Positions 47,740-57,664 of a stretch of DNA of 64,000 nt are shown one piece after another. Source of the DNA: Cladosporium sp. IMV 00045 (Eukaryota; Ascomycota; Dothideomycetes; Cladosporiales; Cladosporiaceae); NCBI GenBank assembly GCA_001931905.2, contig MSJI02000723.1:1-64000 (forward strand). Reading direction: 5' to 3'. Position 1 is the stretch's first letter. Each line of letters begins with the position of its first letter. A program made the position numbers and the translations under genes. The notes beneath the pieces were generated by a model, which saw only the letters and a list, made by a program, of their open reading frames with translations, had not been told where the DNA came from and searched no databases.

Positions 47740-49051
47740 TTGTGCATTCTCTCTTCTTTTGGCGATTTTGGCAAAAGTCCTTGCTCGATCGTACACCATC
47801 GTCAAGGCGTGAGCGCGGGAAGGATGCTTACCCGCGCCGGGTGTGCGATCGCACGTCAGCCTGGATGATCATCGATACCTGTAACACCTTCTCTGATCGA
47901 TGTCGTGCATCGCCTGCCCTATTGTTCTGCAACCCCCTCCCGCAGCGGCCTTGAGAAGCTCTGACATCGTGGATCTTTGAACACGAATGTGCTCTACCAC
48001 TTCGGGTCTTGGCTGCATCGCTGATGAAGGCGTGTGCAAGCCATTTTCTCACGATCGGTCGGCCCTATCGCGCAAGGAATGAGCTTGTTGAGCTTCGAGT
48101 CGCGATGTACCAGCGGTGGTGGATGGAGCTGTCGCCGCCGAGTGGCAGGGCTCTGGCCTGGCTACAGTCTCGTGCTCTTTCTACCAGGCGCTTTGTACGT
48201 ATCTTCACGACTTTGCCACAAGTCAGGCGAGCCGTGCGTAGGAGGAATGGTTGCATGCATATCACGCGGCAATGGGGTCTAACGTAACATCCGAAATATG
48301 ATCATACGACTCTTCGAAAGAATGCTTCTTATGTCCGGTTGCATCTTAGTTTCATCTTGCCACGGCGTGATCAACAATTGTATGGCGTGAGATACATTCT
48401 AAAGGTAGCGTTGTGAAACGACACTTTCCAGATGCTTGATAAGAATGCGTTTACTTCGAGAACAGGCCCAGCTGAGGATCAGGTATAAGGTACATTCGAG
48501 AGAGCGTGAGGATGGCCATCCATACCAAAGTTCGTGAGGACTATATGGTGATCCAGATCGCCTCAATGCTTTGCTGGTAGGCAACCCTTAACCCGTCAGA
48601 ATGGCGATCCATGTAAATTTTGTTGTATACGCATTTATCAGAATGGGCCACAAGTTTTGACACATGTTTGGACATCTACAAAAGCAGCGCGAAATAGCAA
48701 CCGTCTCGCCATACATGTGACTTGGGAGATAGGCACTGAAATCATGCATATCTTGTTACTGGCCAGTCCACTGGTGAACATAATAGATGATAACAACACA
48801 TTCTAACACGCTCTCCGAAACGAAGATCGGGTCGACTCGAGGTACATTATGATAGGTGTAGACTGCGTCTTGCAAGCTTCAAAATCAGTTGCATGGTTCC
48901 GTTCTATTCATCAAGCTCGTTAGGATCGAAACAATCACAGACTTGACAGAATATTTCGAGAATTCTCGTAATCATCATATATACACCCCTGTACCATACG
49001 AATCTTCTGCGCGTAAATTTTGATGTCACCGGGAAGTGAACGAATTGAAAC
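47740..49051. other. Intergenic region, YVH1 to HET, copy B
   Basis: Counterpart of 21109-22431, with no gene. The small minus-strand open stretch seen in copy A is interrupted here. Confidence 0.4.
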
Positions 49052-49230
49052 TCAAACCAGGCAGATGTCGTCCAGGAGCGCAATCTCAGCAACCGGCTCA
49101 GTAAACCCGCCTTGATTACGGTGTAGCCTGGAATCAGTGATCAGATCGCCTGCGGAAGAAGAGCTCAAGCTTTTCAGGACTTCGTGGACTTATTTCGCTC
49201 TTTTGACTACCGCCTCGCGTTGCATGATGC
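49052..49230 (-). pseudogene. Relic second terminal exon of the HET gene
   Basis: Immediately downstream of the copy B HET stop lies a second copy of the last HET exon. It keeps its own acceptor (CATAG before 49230) and ends in the codons for DDICLV and a TGA at 49052-49054, the same ending as the copy A protein. Joined to the HET donor it would be in frame but would meet a TAA after GIMQREAVVKRAK. It resembles the copy A exon more at its end than it resembles the exon now used by copy B. Confidence 0.7.
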
Positions 49231-49236
49231 CTATGG

Positions 49237-51489
49237 TCAATCGATTAGCTTGGGAAATGCAATCCCATTAGTTGGCCAGGTAAAAGCACCTTGATCGCGA
49301 TGGAGCCTAGAATCAATGATGAGATTGCCTGCGGAAGAGAAGCTGAAGCCTTTCAAGGCTTCGTAGATTTCTTTTGCTTCTCGGTGAACCGCTTCGCCGT
49401 GCATGATTCCTATAGTCGAATAATCAGCATCAGTGCTGGGTGATGACAGCAGGAACAGTAACATCTCACCATCTATGTAGCAGGCGCCGAGCAGTATGTG
49501 GGTGTCATATCGCTCCATTCCAATCTGTTCCTCCCCAACCTTACGAACGGCGAAGGGCATACATCCGCCCGCAAGGATGGCGATGTGGTCATCGATCTGG
49601 ATGTTTGGTGGGGCCAGGCCAATGTGACCTCTTTGCGTAATGACGAGTCTGTTGGCAAATGCTCGTGGACTAAGAGCTATCATAGGATAAGTGTGCTCCA
49701 CAAGGTACTCCACGTCTTGATTGCACAATGCTTGCATGTTCCGTTCATATTCAATATGTGGATGGGAGCTGCCCACATATACCGTCCTTGAAATCGCTTC
49801 AGCCACGTCTTCCCTCCGCGAGATTCTGTCGTTGTTGGCGAACTGGGGCTGGTGCATGTTCGATTCCAGGAATCCGAGCATCTTGGCCACCGTGTCATAG
49901 TAATTTCCTTCTTGCTTCCCTTGCTTGTCGGGACCAGGGCTGTGAACAGAGGGTTCATCCAATAACCTACAGTATGATGGCGCGATTGCTGCCACTTGAT
50001 CCGTCACAAAACCACTCGTAAGAAGTAATCCTGGCCGTGGATTGCTCAGCCTAAAGTTTGCACTCGAGTACGCTCGAAAGTTCTCCTTGAGCAACCCGAA
50101 CAGTTTAGAACGTGATATCCATGTGACGTCTGCGCTGCCGAGGCCGGAAAAGTCGATCGCCCATGACGGAAGAAATGGAGATGCTGAGGGCTTGAAGAAA
50201 TGAGAGTGCGACCACGATTGAGTACACCGTAATAACTTGACTGTTGTCGATATGAAGACATCCTCTGTTGACGTATCGTATTTAGGCTTCAGTAAGAGCA
50301 TCATGAACCCGTCTGACCATCCCAAGCGAGCGTAGACATAGTCTCGTGGGTCTGCTGCCCGAGGCATGTTGTGCCGGAAGCATTCTTCGAGACTGCTCTC
50401 GATCATCTTCTTGACAACGTCGGAAGCGACCTGCAACCCCTGACTAGTGGGGTTCGCACGCCAATTTGTCAGAAAGTTCCTCATCTTATAAAGTTCGTTC
50501 CGATCTTTGAAGAATTTCAAGACCTCCTCTAGTTCAGGTAGATCCATCGCATAACTCAAAATCAAGATTGCAGAGCGCTTGGAGCACAGGAAGCGGCTTA
50601 GCTGATCCGAGTTCTTCACGAGTCGACTTGTCTGTCCACAATGCAGCGCAATGACACTATTGGCTTGCAGTTCCTGAATCACCCAGGCGCGATACCAGTA
50701 ATCCAAGCGAAACAGTGCCGCGACGGCTTGCGCCCACTCGATGACGTCCCTGTTACTGAGCCAGTTGTGTCTTTTCTCGTAGACAGTAGCAAGTCCCAGG
50801 TAGTCGGGTCCGTTGAAATCATGATTCGGTATACTATTCCACATCTTGGAAAGGCTTTCCAGGTCCGACTGAGCGCCATTCTCGAGATCAGCAACCACTT
50901 CTAAATCGCGTTGACAACCAGGTTGATCCACCTGCTCGCACCTTCCAAGATCGAAGCGACTAGCAAGACCCTTCTCAGCCACAGGATTTGATTCGCCTAG
51001 CCAAACGCAAACAATATCGGCAGATGCGTAGATGTCACGCATGATCATCACTTGCTGAGAGCGCTCTCTCGCATCGAGTTGGTTGATGCAAATAGCATAG
51101 GCCCCCAGCACAGCTACTCGCCCCAACGCAGTCGCCTCTGCTCTGTACCGTCGCAGTGCACCAGTAAGGTTTTTCGTGACGGGTACTTCGTAAGTTTGGT
51201 CATCATCGGGTGTCGTACTTTCGTTGCGCACAGTCATTGTGTCCCTGTTGGCAGGCTCAGTTGAGCCCCAGTAGTACGAGATCGCAGAGTGATCGAATCG
51301 AGGTGGGCGAGGCTCTTCATGGGATATCGTGATTGTCTTCAAGTAGCAAGTTATAGGTGCCGATCGTTCAGTAGAGGCCAAAACAACGATGACACGGATC
51401 TCCATCTTGCTCGCATCCAGAGGTCGGTACAGACGTTCACGTCCAGGAAAGTCTGGCAAGAAGCTGAGTCGTGGCGTACTGGTTGACAT
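49237..51489 (-). CDS. HET-domain (heterokaryon incompatibility) protein, copy B
   Basis: Two exons, 51489-49470 and 49409-49237, giving 730 aa. The intron 49410-49469 is 60 bp (GTGAGA...TATAG) and, as in copy A, in frame and stop-free. The first HET block is canonical here, AISYYWGSTE. The second reads LGAYAICINQ where copy A and the family have LWADAICINQ, so the conserved Trp and Asp are both replaced. The DIVCVWLGE, YWYRAWVIQE and MPRAADPRDYVYARLG blocks are intact. By eye the first 190 residues are about 80% identical to copy A, and the middle is far more divergent with length changes. The C-terminus ends IAFPKLID instead of DDICLV. The stop lies 7 bp from the relic exon. Confidence 0.86.
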   Translation of the reverse strand: MSTSTPRLSFLPDFPGRERLYRPLDASKMEIRVIVVLASTERSAPITCYLKTITISHEEPRPPRFDHSAISYYWGSTEPANRDTMTVRNESTTPDDDQTYEVPVTKNLTGALRRYRAEATALGRVAVLGAYAICINQLDARERSQQVMIMRDIYASADIVCVWLGESNPVAEKGLASRFDLGRCEQVDQPGCQRDLEVVADLENGAQSDLESLSKMWNSIPNHDFNGPDYLGLATVYEKRHNWLSNRDVIEWAQAVAALFRLDYWYRAWVIQELQANSVIALHCGQTSRLVKNSDQLSRFLCSKRSAILILSYAMDLPELEEVLKFFKDRNELYKMRNFLTNWRANPTSQGLQVASDVVKKMIESSLEECFRHNMPRAADPRDYVYARLGWSDGFMMLLLKPKYDTSTEDVFISTTVKLLRCTQSWSHSHFFKPSASPFLPSWAIDFSGLGSADVTWISRSKLFGLLKENFRAYSSANFRLSNPRPGLLLTSGFVTDQVAAIAPSYCRLLDEPSVHSPGPDKQGKQEGNYYDTVAKMLGFLESNMHQPQFANNDRISRREDVAEAISRTVYVGSSHPHIEYERNMQALCNQDVEYLVEHTYPMIALSPRAFANRLVITQRGHIGLAPPNIQIDDHIAILAGGCMPFAVRKVGEEQIGMERYDTHILLGACYIDGEMLLFLLSSPSTDADYSTIGIMHGEAVHREAKEIYEALKGFSFSSAGNLIIDSRLHRDQGAFTWPTNGIAFPKLID

Positions 51490-51983
51490 GATGCTTGATA
51501 TGTCGTTGTTGGACTCTGAAGGTTTGAAGAAGGTTTGGGCGGCGCTAGAACAATATCTCAGTGAGTTTATATCTTCTAGCGGGCAGCTAGGCAGTCAGAA
51601 TACATGGCGCCAATAATATGAGGCCTAAGGCTTTCCGGTGAGGCGGAGTAGGTGCCTGGGTACCTAGGCACATGTACTGAGGTGCCCACGCAGACAGCTA
51701 GCTCCTGCGTGGTTGCCCAAAGTATCATGATTTTAAGATCATTGATCAAGATCTCAAATCAGGTAGCCCGTGATATCGAGTGAATTGAGACACTATCTTT
51801 AATATGTGCTCTTATTAGGGGGGTTTCCTAGTAGTAGTAATATTCCGCTGGGTCAGCATCAGGGTGGTGCAGACGACATGCAGCTCATAGAGCCGCGTCT
51901 GCCTATTAGTATCATATGCTGAGCCATACTCTCGTCCATATGAGGACCCGTCCTTCTTCGACCAATACGCACAGATTCTACTC
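51490..51983. other. Upstream of HET, downstream of MFS, copy B
   Basis: About 490 bp, HET promoter plus MFS 3' flank, with no gene. Includes the palindromic GGGTACCTAGGCACATG-type element also present in copy A near 24823-24838. Confidence 0.4.
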
Positions 51984-53528
51984 CTACTGCACGTTCGCCT
52001 TACCCCGTCTCTTGTCCGTAACCATAAGCAACCACTGCATGGCAAAGCTGGCCGCGATACTAGCCAAAAGCATCGCGATCATAACCCACATGCTCCCAAG
52101 GTAGACGGGGCTTCTGTTAACATCGCCCTCCCATCCCGAGAAAAGCGCATAGTTTGTGACGACACTGCCCAAGTTACCGAGGCCAGAAACGAGCGCCGAT
52201 GCTGCCGCCACGCCGATTTCGCCGTGTCTCGGTTGGAAGATCTCCGCCGTCCATGTCATTGCAATTGGAACGGTGGGACCAAGACCAAATCCGACAATGA
52301 GCAGGCCAACGTATCTACCCCATCTAGAAGCGACATCGTCACCGGAGTAGGTTGCGATGAGAAGGCCTGCGATCTGCAAGGCGGTTGGAATGCTGAACCA
52401 AAGCGCACGTTGGCGGTGGAAGTGGTCGCTGATCGGCGTCACGCAGAGAATACCGATTAGGTCGCAGATCCAAATCGGCGCATAGAGTAAGCTGAGTTCG
52501 ACGCCCGAGAAGGAAGGGTTGATTGCGCGGAGGATGACGGTGCCGTAAGACTGAACGCCGTTGCCGACACCGACGACGCCAAAGTACATGACGAAAAGCG
52601 GCCAGAAGCGCCAGTCAATCATGACTTTCCAGAGGTCGCCGAGAGTCCAGTCGGCGCTGTGGTATGCTTGGCTGAGGTCCTGATAGTGGAGAACTGCATC
52701 TTCACCCGTGAGAGCGGGCTTGGTGTCTGGGATGAATTTGTTGAGGAAAGACTTCTTCTTCTCTTGGCCGGGCGGTAGAGGTCTGTCTGGGAGCCACCAC
52801 ACCAGAGTGAATCCAATGACGAGAGTCACCAAGCCCCAGATCAAAAACATCCACTGGAAACCGACGAGTCCACCAAGACCGTCCATCTTTTGGAAACCCG
52901 CGCTCACAAGTCCGACGACGGCAGCGGAGACCTGGGATGCGGTGAAGTACCAGCCGATTCTTTTCGCCATCCTATGCGGCGGGTAGAACATCGTCAAGAA
53001 GAGGGACATGCCAGGCCACATGCCCGCTTCGACCGCACCGAGAAGGAGTCTCAGCACATAGTAGCCAGCAGCATTCTTCATGCCCACCATTGCCGTTCCG
53101 ATGATTCCAACACTAATGACAATACGGGCCAGCCAGACGGAAGGTGATAGCTTGCTCATTGCCAGATTGGAAGGTACCTCGACAATAACGTACGAGACGT
53201 AGAACAAAGCCAAACCTGTCGACACTTGGTGAGCTGTGATGTTGAGTTGCGTACCGAGGTCATGGCCTTCCTGTGTATTCATCGTCTGAGCCAGGCCGAC
53301 GTTAGACCTCACGGCGGAGCATAGGAAGTAAAGAACCCAGAATGGCGGGATGATCCTGAGGTCCAGTTTGCGATATAATCTGCGCGTACGAGTCGAGTCC
53401 ATGGGCCCTTCGAGCGAGATTTGTTGGCCATCGTCTTGCTCCACTCGAGACTCTTTGGTATGGTGGCCATTTTGCTGGAAGTTCCCAGCAGACGCAATCG
53501 CACCGTCTGCTCTGTTCGTCTCCGCCAT
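51984..53528 (-). CDS. MFS transporter, anion:cation symporter family, copy B
   Basis: 514 aa, single exon, the same length as copy A with no indels. Eight substitutions were counted by eye: Ser/Thr and Lys/Arg in the central loop after QEKKK, Ser for Ala in TYSGDD, Asn and Ser in GDVNRSPV, Ala for Thr in LLASIAASF, and two Val for Ala at the C-terminus. None hits a recognisable transport motif. Most DNA differences are third-position changes, so the gene is under purifying selection. Divergent from the unknown gene at 54365. Confidence 0.9.
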   Translation of the reverse strand: MAETNRADGAIASAGNFQQNGHHTKESRVEQDDGQQISLEGPMDSTRTRRLYRKLDLRIIPPFWVLYFLCSAVRSNVGLAQTMNTQEGHDLGTQLNITAHQVSTGLALFYVSYVIVEVPSNLAMSKLSPSVWLARIVISVGIIGTAMVGMKNAAGYYVLRLLLGAVEAGMWPGMSLFLTMFYPPHRMAKRIGWYFTASQVSAAVVGLVSAGFQKMDGLGGLVGFQWMFLIWGLVTLVIGFTLVWWLPDRPLPPGQEKKKSFLNKFIPDTKPALTGEDAVLHYQDLSQAYHSADWTLGDLWKVMIDWRFWPLFVMYFGVVGVGNGVQSYGTVILRAINPSFSGVELSLLYAPIWICDLIGILCVTPISDHFHRQRALWFSIPTALQIAGLLIATYSGDDVASRWGRYVGLLIVGFGLGPTVPIAMTWTAEIFQPRHGEIGVAAASALVSGLGNLGSVVTNYALFSGWEGDVNRSPVYLGSMWVMIAMLLASIAASFAMQWLLMVTDKRRGKANVQ

Positions 53529-54364
53529 TATGATAATTAAGATGAATGGTTTTCTTCACCTGTTAAAAAAGTGATGAGCAATATGCCTTGTATATATGCT
53601 GGGGCAAAAATTGGCCGTTTTCGGACCTATAGCGGAGAGTCATCTTATCTGACTTCGATCTTACGGAAGGAGCCGAGGACGGTCTTTCCAGCGTGATTTG
53701 CAGGTTCTTTGGATGTTCTTGAATTTCTGCCAACAACTCTCTGTGGGAGAGAAAGGGCTCCTTTTCCTTGGGGCGAAACGCTGCTCTATACTTCTACCTC
53801 ACACGAAGATGCTTTCTAGAAATTCACGTCGACGGTATAATCAGTCATTCGACTCTCAGCTGAAGAGCACCGTTGTTCGTTGGTGGGGCTAGCTCCTCTC
53901 AGCTCCTTGGCCAAGAAGAAACGCTTCGTCGAACCACACCTTTCGGAACTTTGGTTGCGCTTCGATGGGGGCATTGCGGCGTTGAAAGAGTATGAAGGCT
54001 TTTTAACAATATTATGCAACATTCAAAGCACCGTTTCATCAATAAAATGTGGCTATGTTTGTTCTCGTACTGATACCTTGCAGCGCCGGGGCGGCCGTGC
54101 TCTCCCAGCCCAGATCCTTCGAGCGCTGTGTCTTTCCCAAAGCAGAAATGATCTTCAGCTCAAAGGATTGCGCCTCTCGGACGGTACTTCTCTGCGCCTC
54201 TGCGAAGTGACATCAAAGCTCTCCTGATGCTAGCTCGAAGTGCTATAAAGCAGAGGTAAATCTCGTTTTGAGAAGCCGAAGTAGTTTCCGAAAACCATCA
54301 ACCTTTCTTAAAGTCATAAGATAAACAACAGCACATCACTTCAGACCTTCAACAAACCGCAACT
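53529..54364. promoter_or_regulatory. Divergent promoter region, MFS / unknown protein (copy B)
   Basis: 836 bp between divergent starts, alignable to 26704-27522 but with many indels. No gene seen. Confidence 0.4.
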
Positions 54365-55183
54365 ATGACCACACCGAGCAGTTCCAAGATCAACGACTCA
54401 ACGCATTTCGACTCCGAGTCTGAAGACTCCCTGCCAGTCGTCTCATTACCGGCCGATTCGAACGCATACAAAGTCGACTTTACATGGAAGAAGTTCAAGG
54501 GCGTTGTCACCGATCATAAGACCAACAGACAGATCATGCACGTCGACTGCATGAACATGACCAAACCCCACCTCAAGTATCTGGGCCCAGACAACGAGCT
54601 GATCGGAACATCATCATTCAACTGGGTCTCTATTCATGCCGAATGCGAAGTCCACGGGCGAGCCAAGAAGCTTCAGGCGATGAAGCGCATGCATACGGAA
54701 TATACATATCTTTCCGACGCTTTCGCTGATGGCGGCCTTCCTGTGCCCATGTACTGGACGACCTCATCTGGTATGTGCTAAAGCCTTGGTCTCTATTTTC
54801 TCATCATATAGACGATCTTACTGACCCGTTGGACAGGCTTCAAGCACTACGACTTCATCCTTCTGGATTCCAACAAAGAGGCTATAGCACGCTTCCGCAG
54901 CAACGTTTGGATGGTCAAGAAGCTGGGCATCATCGAGTTCATGGGCGAATACAGCGCGAAGACCAAAGAGGAGATCACCATCACCGCCATCACCGTCTAC
55001 TACAACTTCTGGCTGCGATTCAACAACATATTCCAGCTCGGTGGTGCCATGTTCAGCAAAGTGGGTCCACTCGATGCGAGAGCCCCCAATAGCGTCCAGA
55101 TGGAGAATGTCACCACCAAGAATGCCGATGGCCGCAAAGATCTTGATGCACCCGCATCCTCAAATACTGCGACAATTCGATAA
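54365..55183 (+). CDS. Conserved fungal protein of unknown function, copy B
   Basis: Two exons, 54365-54770 and 54837-55183, giving 250 aa, one residue longer than copy A at the C-terminus. The 66-bp intron sits at the same place with the same GTATGT donor. The core (about residues 20-215) is almost unchanged, while the last 35 residues differ at many positions (DARAPNSVQ, TKNADGRKDLDAPAS), which suggests a tolerant disordered tail. Structure and possible tubby/LURP resemblance are as described for copy A. Confidence 0.8.
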
Positions 55184-55326
55184 TTGCCGGTTCGTAAGGG
55201 CGGGGGCCTCAGCGAGAATTTTCAGTTTGGTCCAAGATAGAAGGTTTTGATTTCTCAGCGACATTCACGCGTTATGATTCGAAGACTACTTAGAGATACC
55301 ACATTTCATATTTCAAACATGCCTTT

Positions 55327-56528
55327 TCACTGCAATATCAACCTTTCTGACACTCGATCCTCAAGAAAATCCAGAATCACGTTGAAGTAAGCACTCGCGT
55401 TAAGATGCATGTTCGGTGCATGGCCAGATTTTGGCTGCAGATAAGTCGCGAACTTGATCGAAGAAGGGAAGTCAACTGCAGCTGGCTCTAGGATAGATGT
55501 GCAGTTGCCTCCGCAAAAGGTTGTGTCTGAATCGCCTGTTGTAAGCTGCAAAGTTTTATCAGCTTGCCATTGTCCAATTACCGTGAAGAGCAATGCCGTC
55601 CTCCGCAAGCTTTCTTACTCACCAGAACAGGCCCTTTGAAATGCGGCGCAACGAGCGATGGTACGCCCAAGGTGAGCAGCTCACCAACAGCGAACGGCGC
55701 TTTGGATTCTTCCGCTTTTGCAAGAACCTCCGGATCGAAGTATGGGTGCTTGAAACAGTGATATTGCAACGTCAACTCGTCCGCCCAGGTAAGGATGCCT
55801 GCACTGTGATTTGCCCACAGCCAAGGGCGGTTCTCTCTAGCGAGATGGAAATTGGTCGCAATTGCGTATCCACCGCTGAATGACAGATTGTGCGAAAGAC
55901 CAGTGAGCACCACACCGTCGCTGAGTTCGGGACGTTTGGCTATCAAGACGTTGGTGAGAATCGAGCCGAAGGAGTAGCCTACGTGTAGGACTCTGCCGCT
56001 TGGTCTAGGCAAGCGGGTGTGCAGTTGCCCAGAACGCAGAAGTCGAGTGATCTCTATGAGCACCGCGGCTTGGATGTCTGTCTGCAGGATCTTGTAAGGG
56101 TCGCCAGAGCTTGATAGACCGGTGCCGGGACGGCTCCAATGTAGAGTGGCATAACCAGCTTTTGTGGCGGCACGGATGTAGTTGTATCTGCTGTTTTGTC
56201 CGCCGAAGTCCCAGTATGATTTGTCGGTACCGACACCATGCGTTAGGATCTGGACGTCTTGACTCGCCATCGGGGTCATATGTTCAATGCAGAAGGAGGC
56301 ATCGATGGTGAATGTGACGGTGACGTTTTCAGTTCCAGAGAACGGTGTTACTGTGTTCTCCGTCAATCTGCGAGAGATATCCACCAAGAGTTGTACTGAG
56401 TCGAAGTGATTTGCGAACTCTGGGAACGCAGGTATATAAGATGGTGCGGTGACGGTGATCGGGGTCTGGAAATCAATGCACGAATAAGCGTATGCAACGC
56501 TTGCGAGGCAAATGAAGTGCAACAGCAT
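55327..56528 (-). CDS. Secreted alpha/beta hydrolase, copy B
   Basis: Two exons, 56528-55623 and 55545-55327, giving 374 aa; the exon and intron lengths equal those in copy A. The signal peptide, GYSFGS nucleophile elbow, HGVGTDKSYWDFGG block, GDSD and CGGNC pairs and the SGHAP histidine are all kept. An additional in-frame ATG at 56546 would add six residues (MKVSSA). In copy A a one-base insertion puts that ATG out of frame, so the shared ATG is the safer start. Differences from copy A are scattered through the surface-like segments. Confidence 0.85.
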
Positions 56529-57545
56529 TGCTGACGATACTTTCATGTGAGGTGATTAAGCAAAGTCGGTGTTGATGTGGAACAGAGCGAAGGCGATGGA
56601 CCATTTTATATCTTCGAATCCAAGCGGCAGAGTGCTAGGTCAATATGCCATGTTCGTTTATATCGATCTCCATCGTCGATGTAGCAACGCAATTGATACG
56701 TGAAAACGAAAGCCCCTCCTCATGTAAAGCGAGTAGTAAGAATCACTCTGGTGATGCTGACAGCAGCATGCATTGCTCTATAAGTGACCAATTAGCAGAC
56801 CGTGACCGCCGCTGACTAAAGTCGCGTTCCTTCTGCATTTAGATGAGCCCGCATGCTCCGCGTTGTCAGAATGTACAGTACCAAGTTGGAACGCCTCTGC
56901 GGCCCAGATATTTCACTTCCTGTAATTGCAAGTGTTGGCAATTCCTGCACAAGCATCGAGCGAAAGTTACACCATGGGTTTAAGACTGTCTTGTTGACGC
57001 AAAGAAAGATATCGACTGCTTTGCTGTCATTGGGCATGTTGGTACATGTAGTCCAGCACCATGTGACGAAAATCTCGGGCAAAAGCACAGGTTGAGATTG
57101 CTTATGGCAGCAGGATTCAAGGCCCTTAAGCGGAAGACAACTGTAGACGATGCCCGATGTAAGCTGATTCCCAGGCCGGTGCTTCTTGCCCTATAGTCTC
57201 CCAAGATGGATTAAGTCGTGTCAGTACGCGCTATACGTCGAGAGGCTCTGCTCGAATTAGAAGCCTAGAGATCGGTCCAAGGATATGGTTTTGACATCTG
57301 CGCATCACGTTGGAAGCCCTAGTACTACTCTCTTCAACGACTTCTGGATGCCTTGGTAAAAGCGTTGTTGTGCTAATGCTGGAATTGCAAGCTTTGGCAA
57401 GAGTCAACGTGGCACTCGTGGCAGGCTGTTAGGATTCATTTTCGGACATCTGACAAATTGGCGTTGGTCGTGAGCTCTGGTATTCGAGCCATGAGTCTGA
57501 AATATTTGATGAGTTTATATAAACGTGAAACATTTGTCATCGAGC
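56529..57545. other. Intergenic region, hydrolase to 5S rRNA, copy B
   Basis: No gene. About 57146-57541 does not align to copy A, which instead has about 910 bp with the ankyrin remnant. Confidence 0.45.
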
Positions 57546-57664
57546 ACATACGACCATAGGTCAGTGAAAACTGGGCATCCCGTCCGCTCTGCCATACATA
57601 AGCACTGAACCGGGCGACTAGTACTAGAGTGGGTGACCATCTGGGAATCCCGCCTGTTGTATGT
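57546..57664 (+). rRNA. 5S ribosomal RNA, copy B
   Basis: 119 nt, with the same terminal stem, helix II and internal promoter blocks as copy A. It has a single visible difference, T for C in CTAGAGTGGGTGACC. A T run follows the 3' end. Both copies keep the pairing and look functional. Confidence 0.95.
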
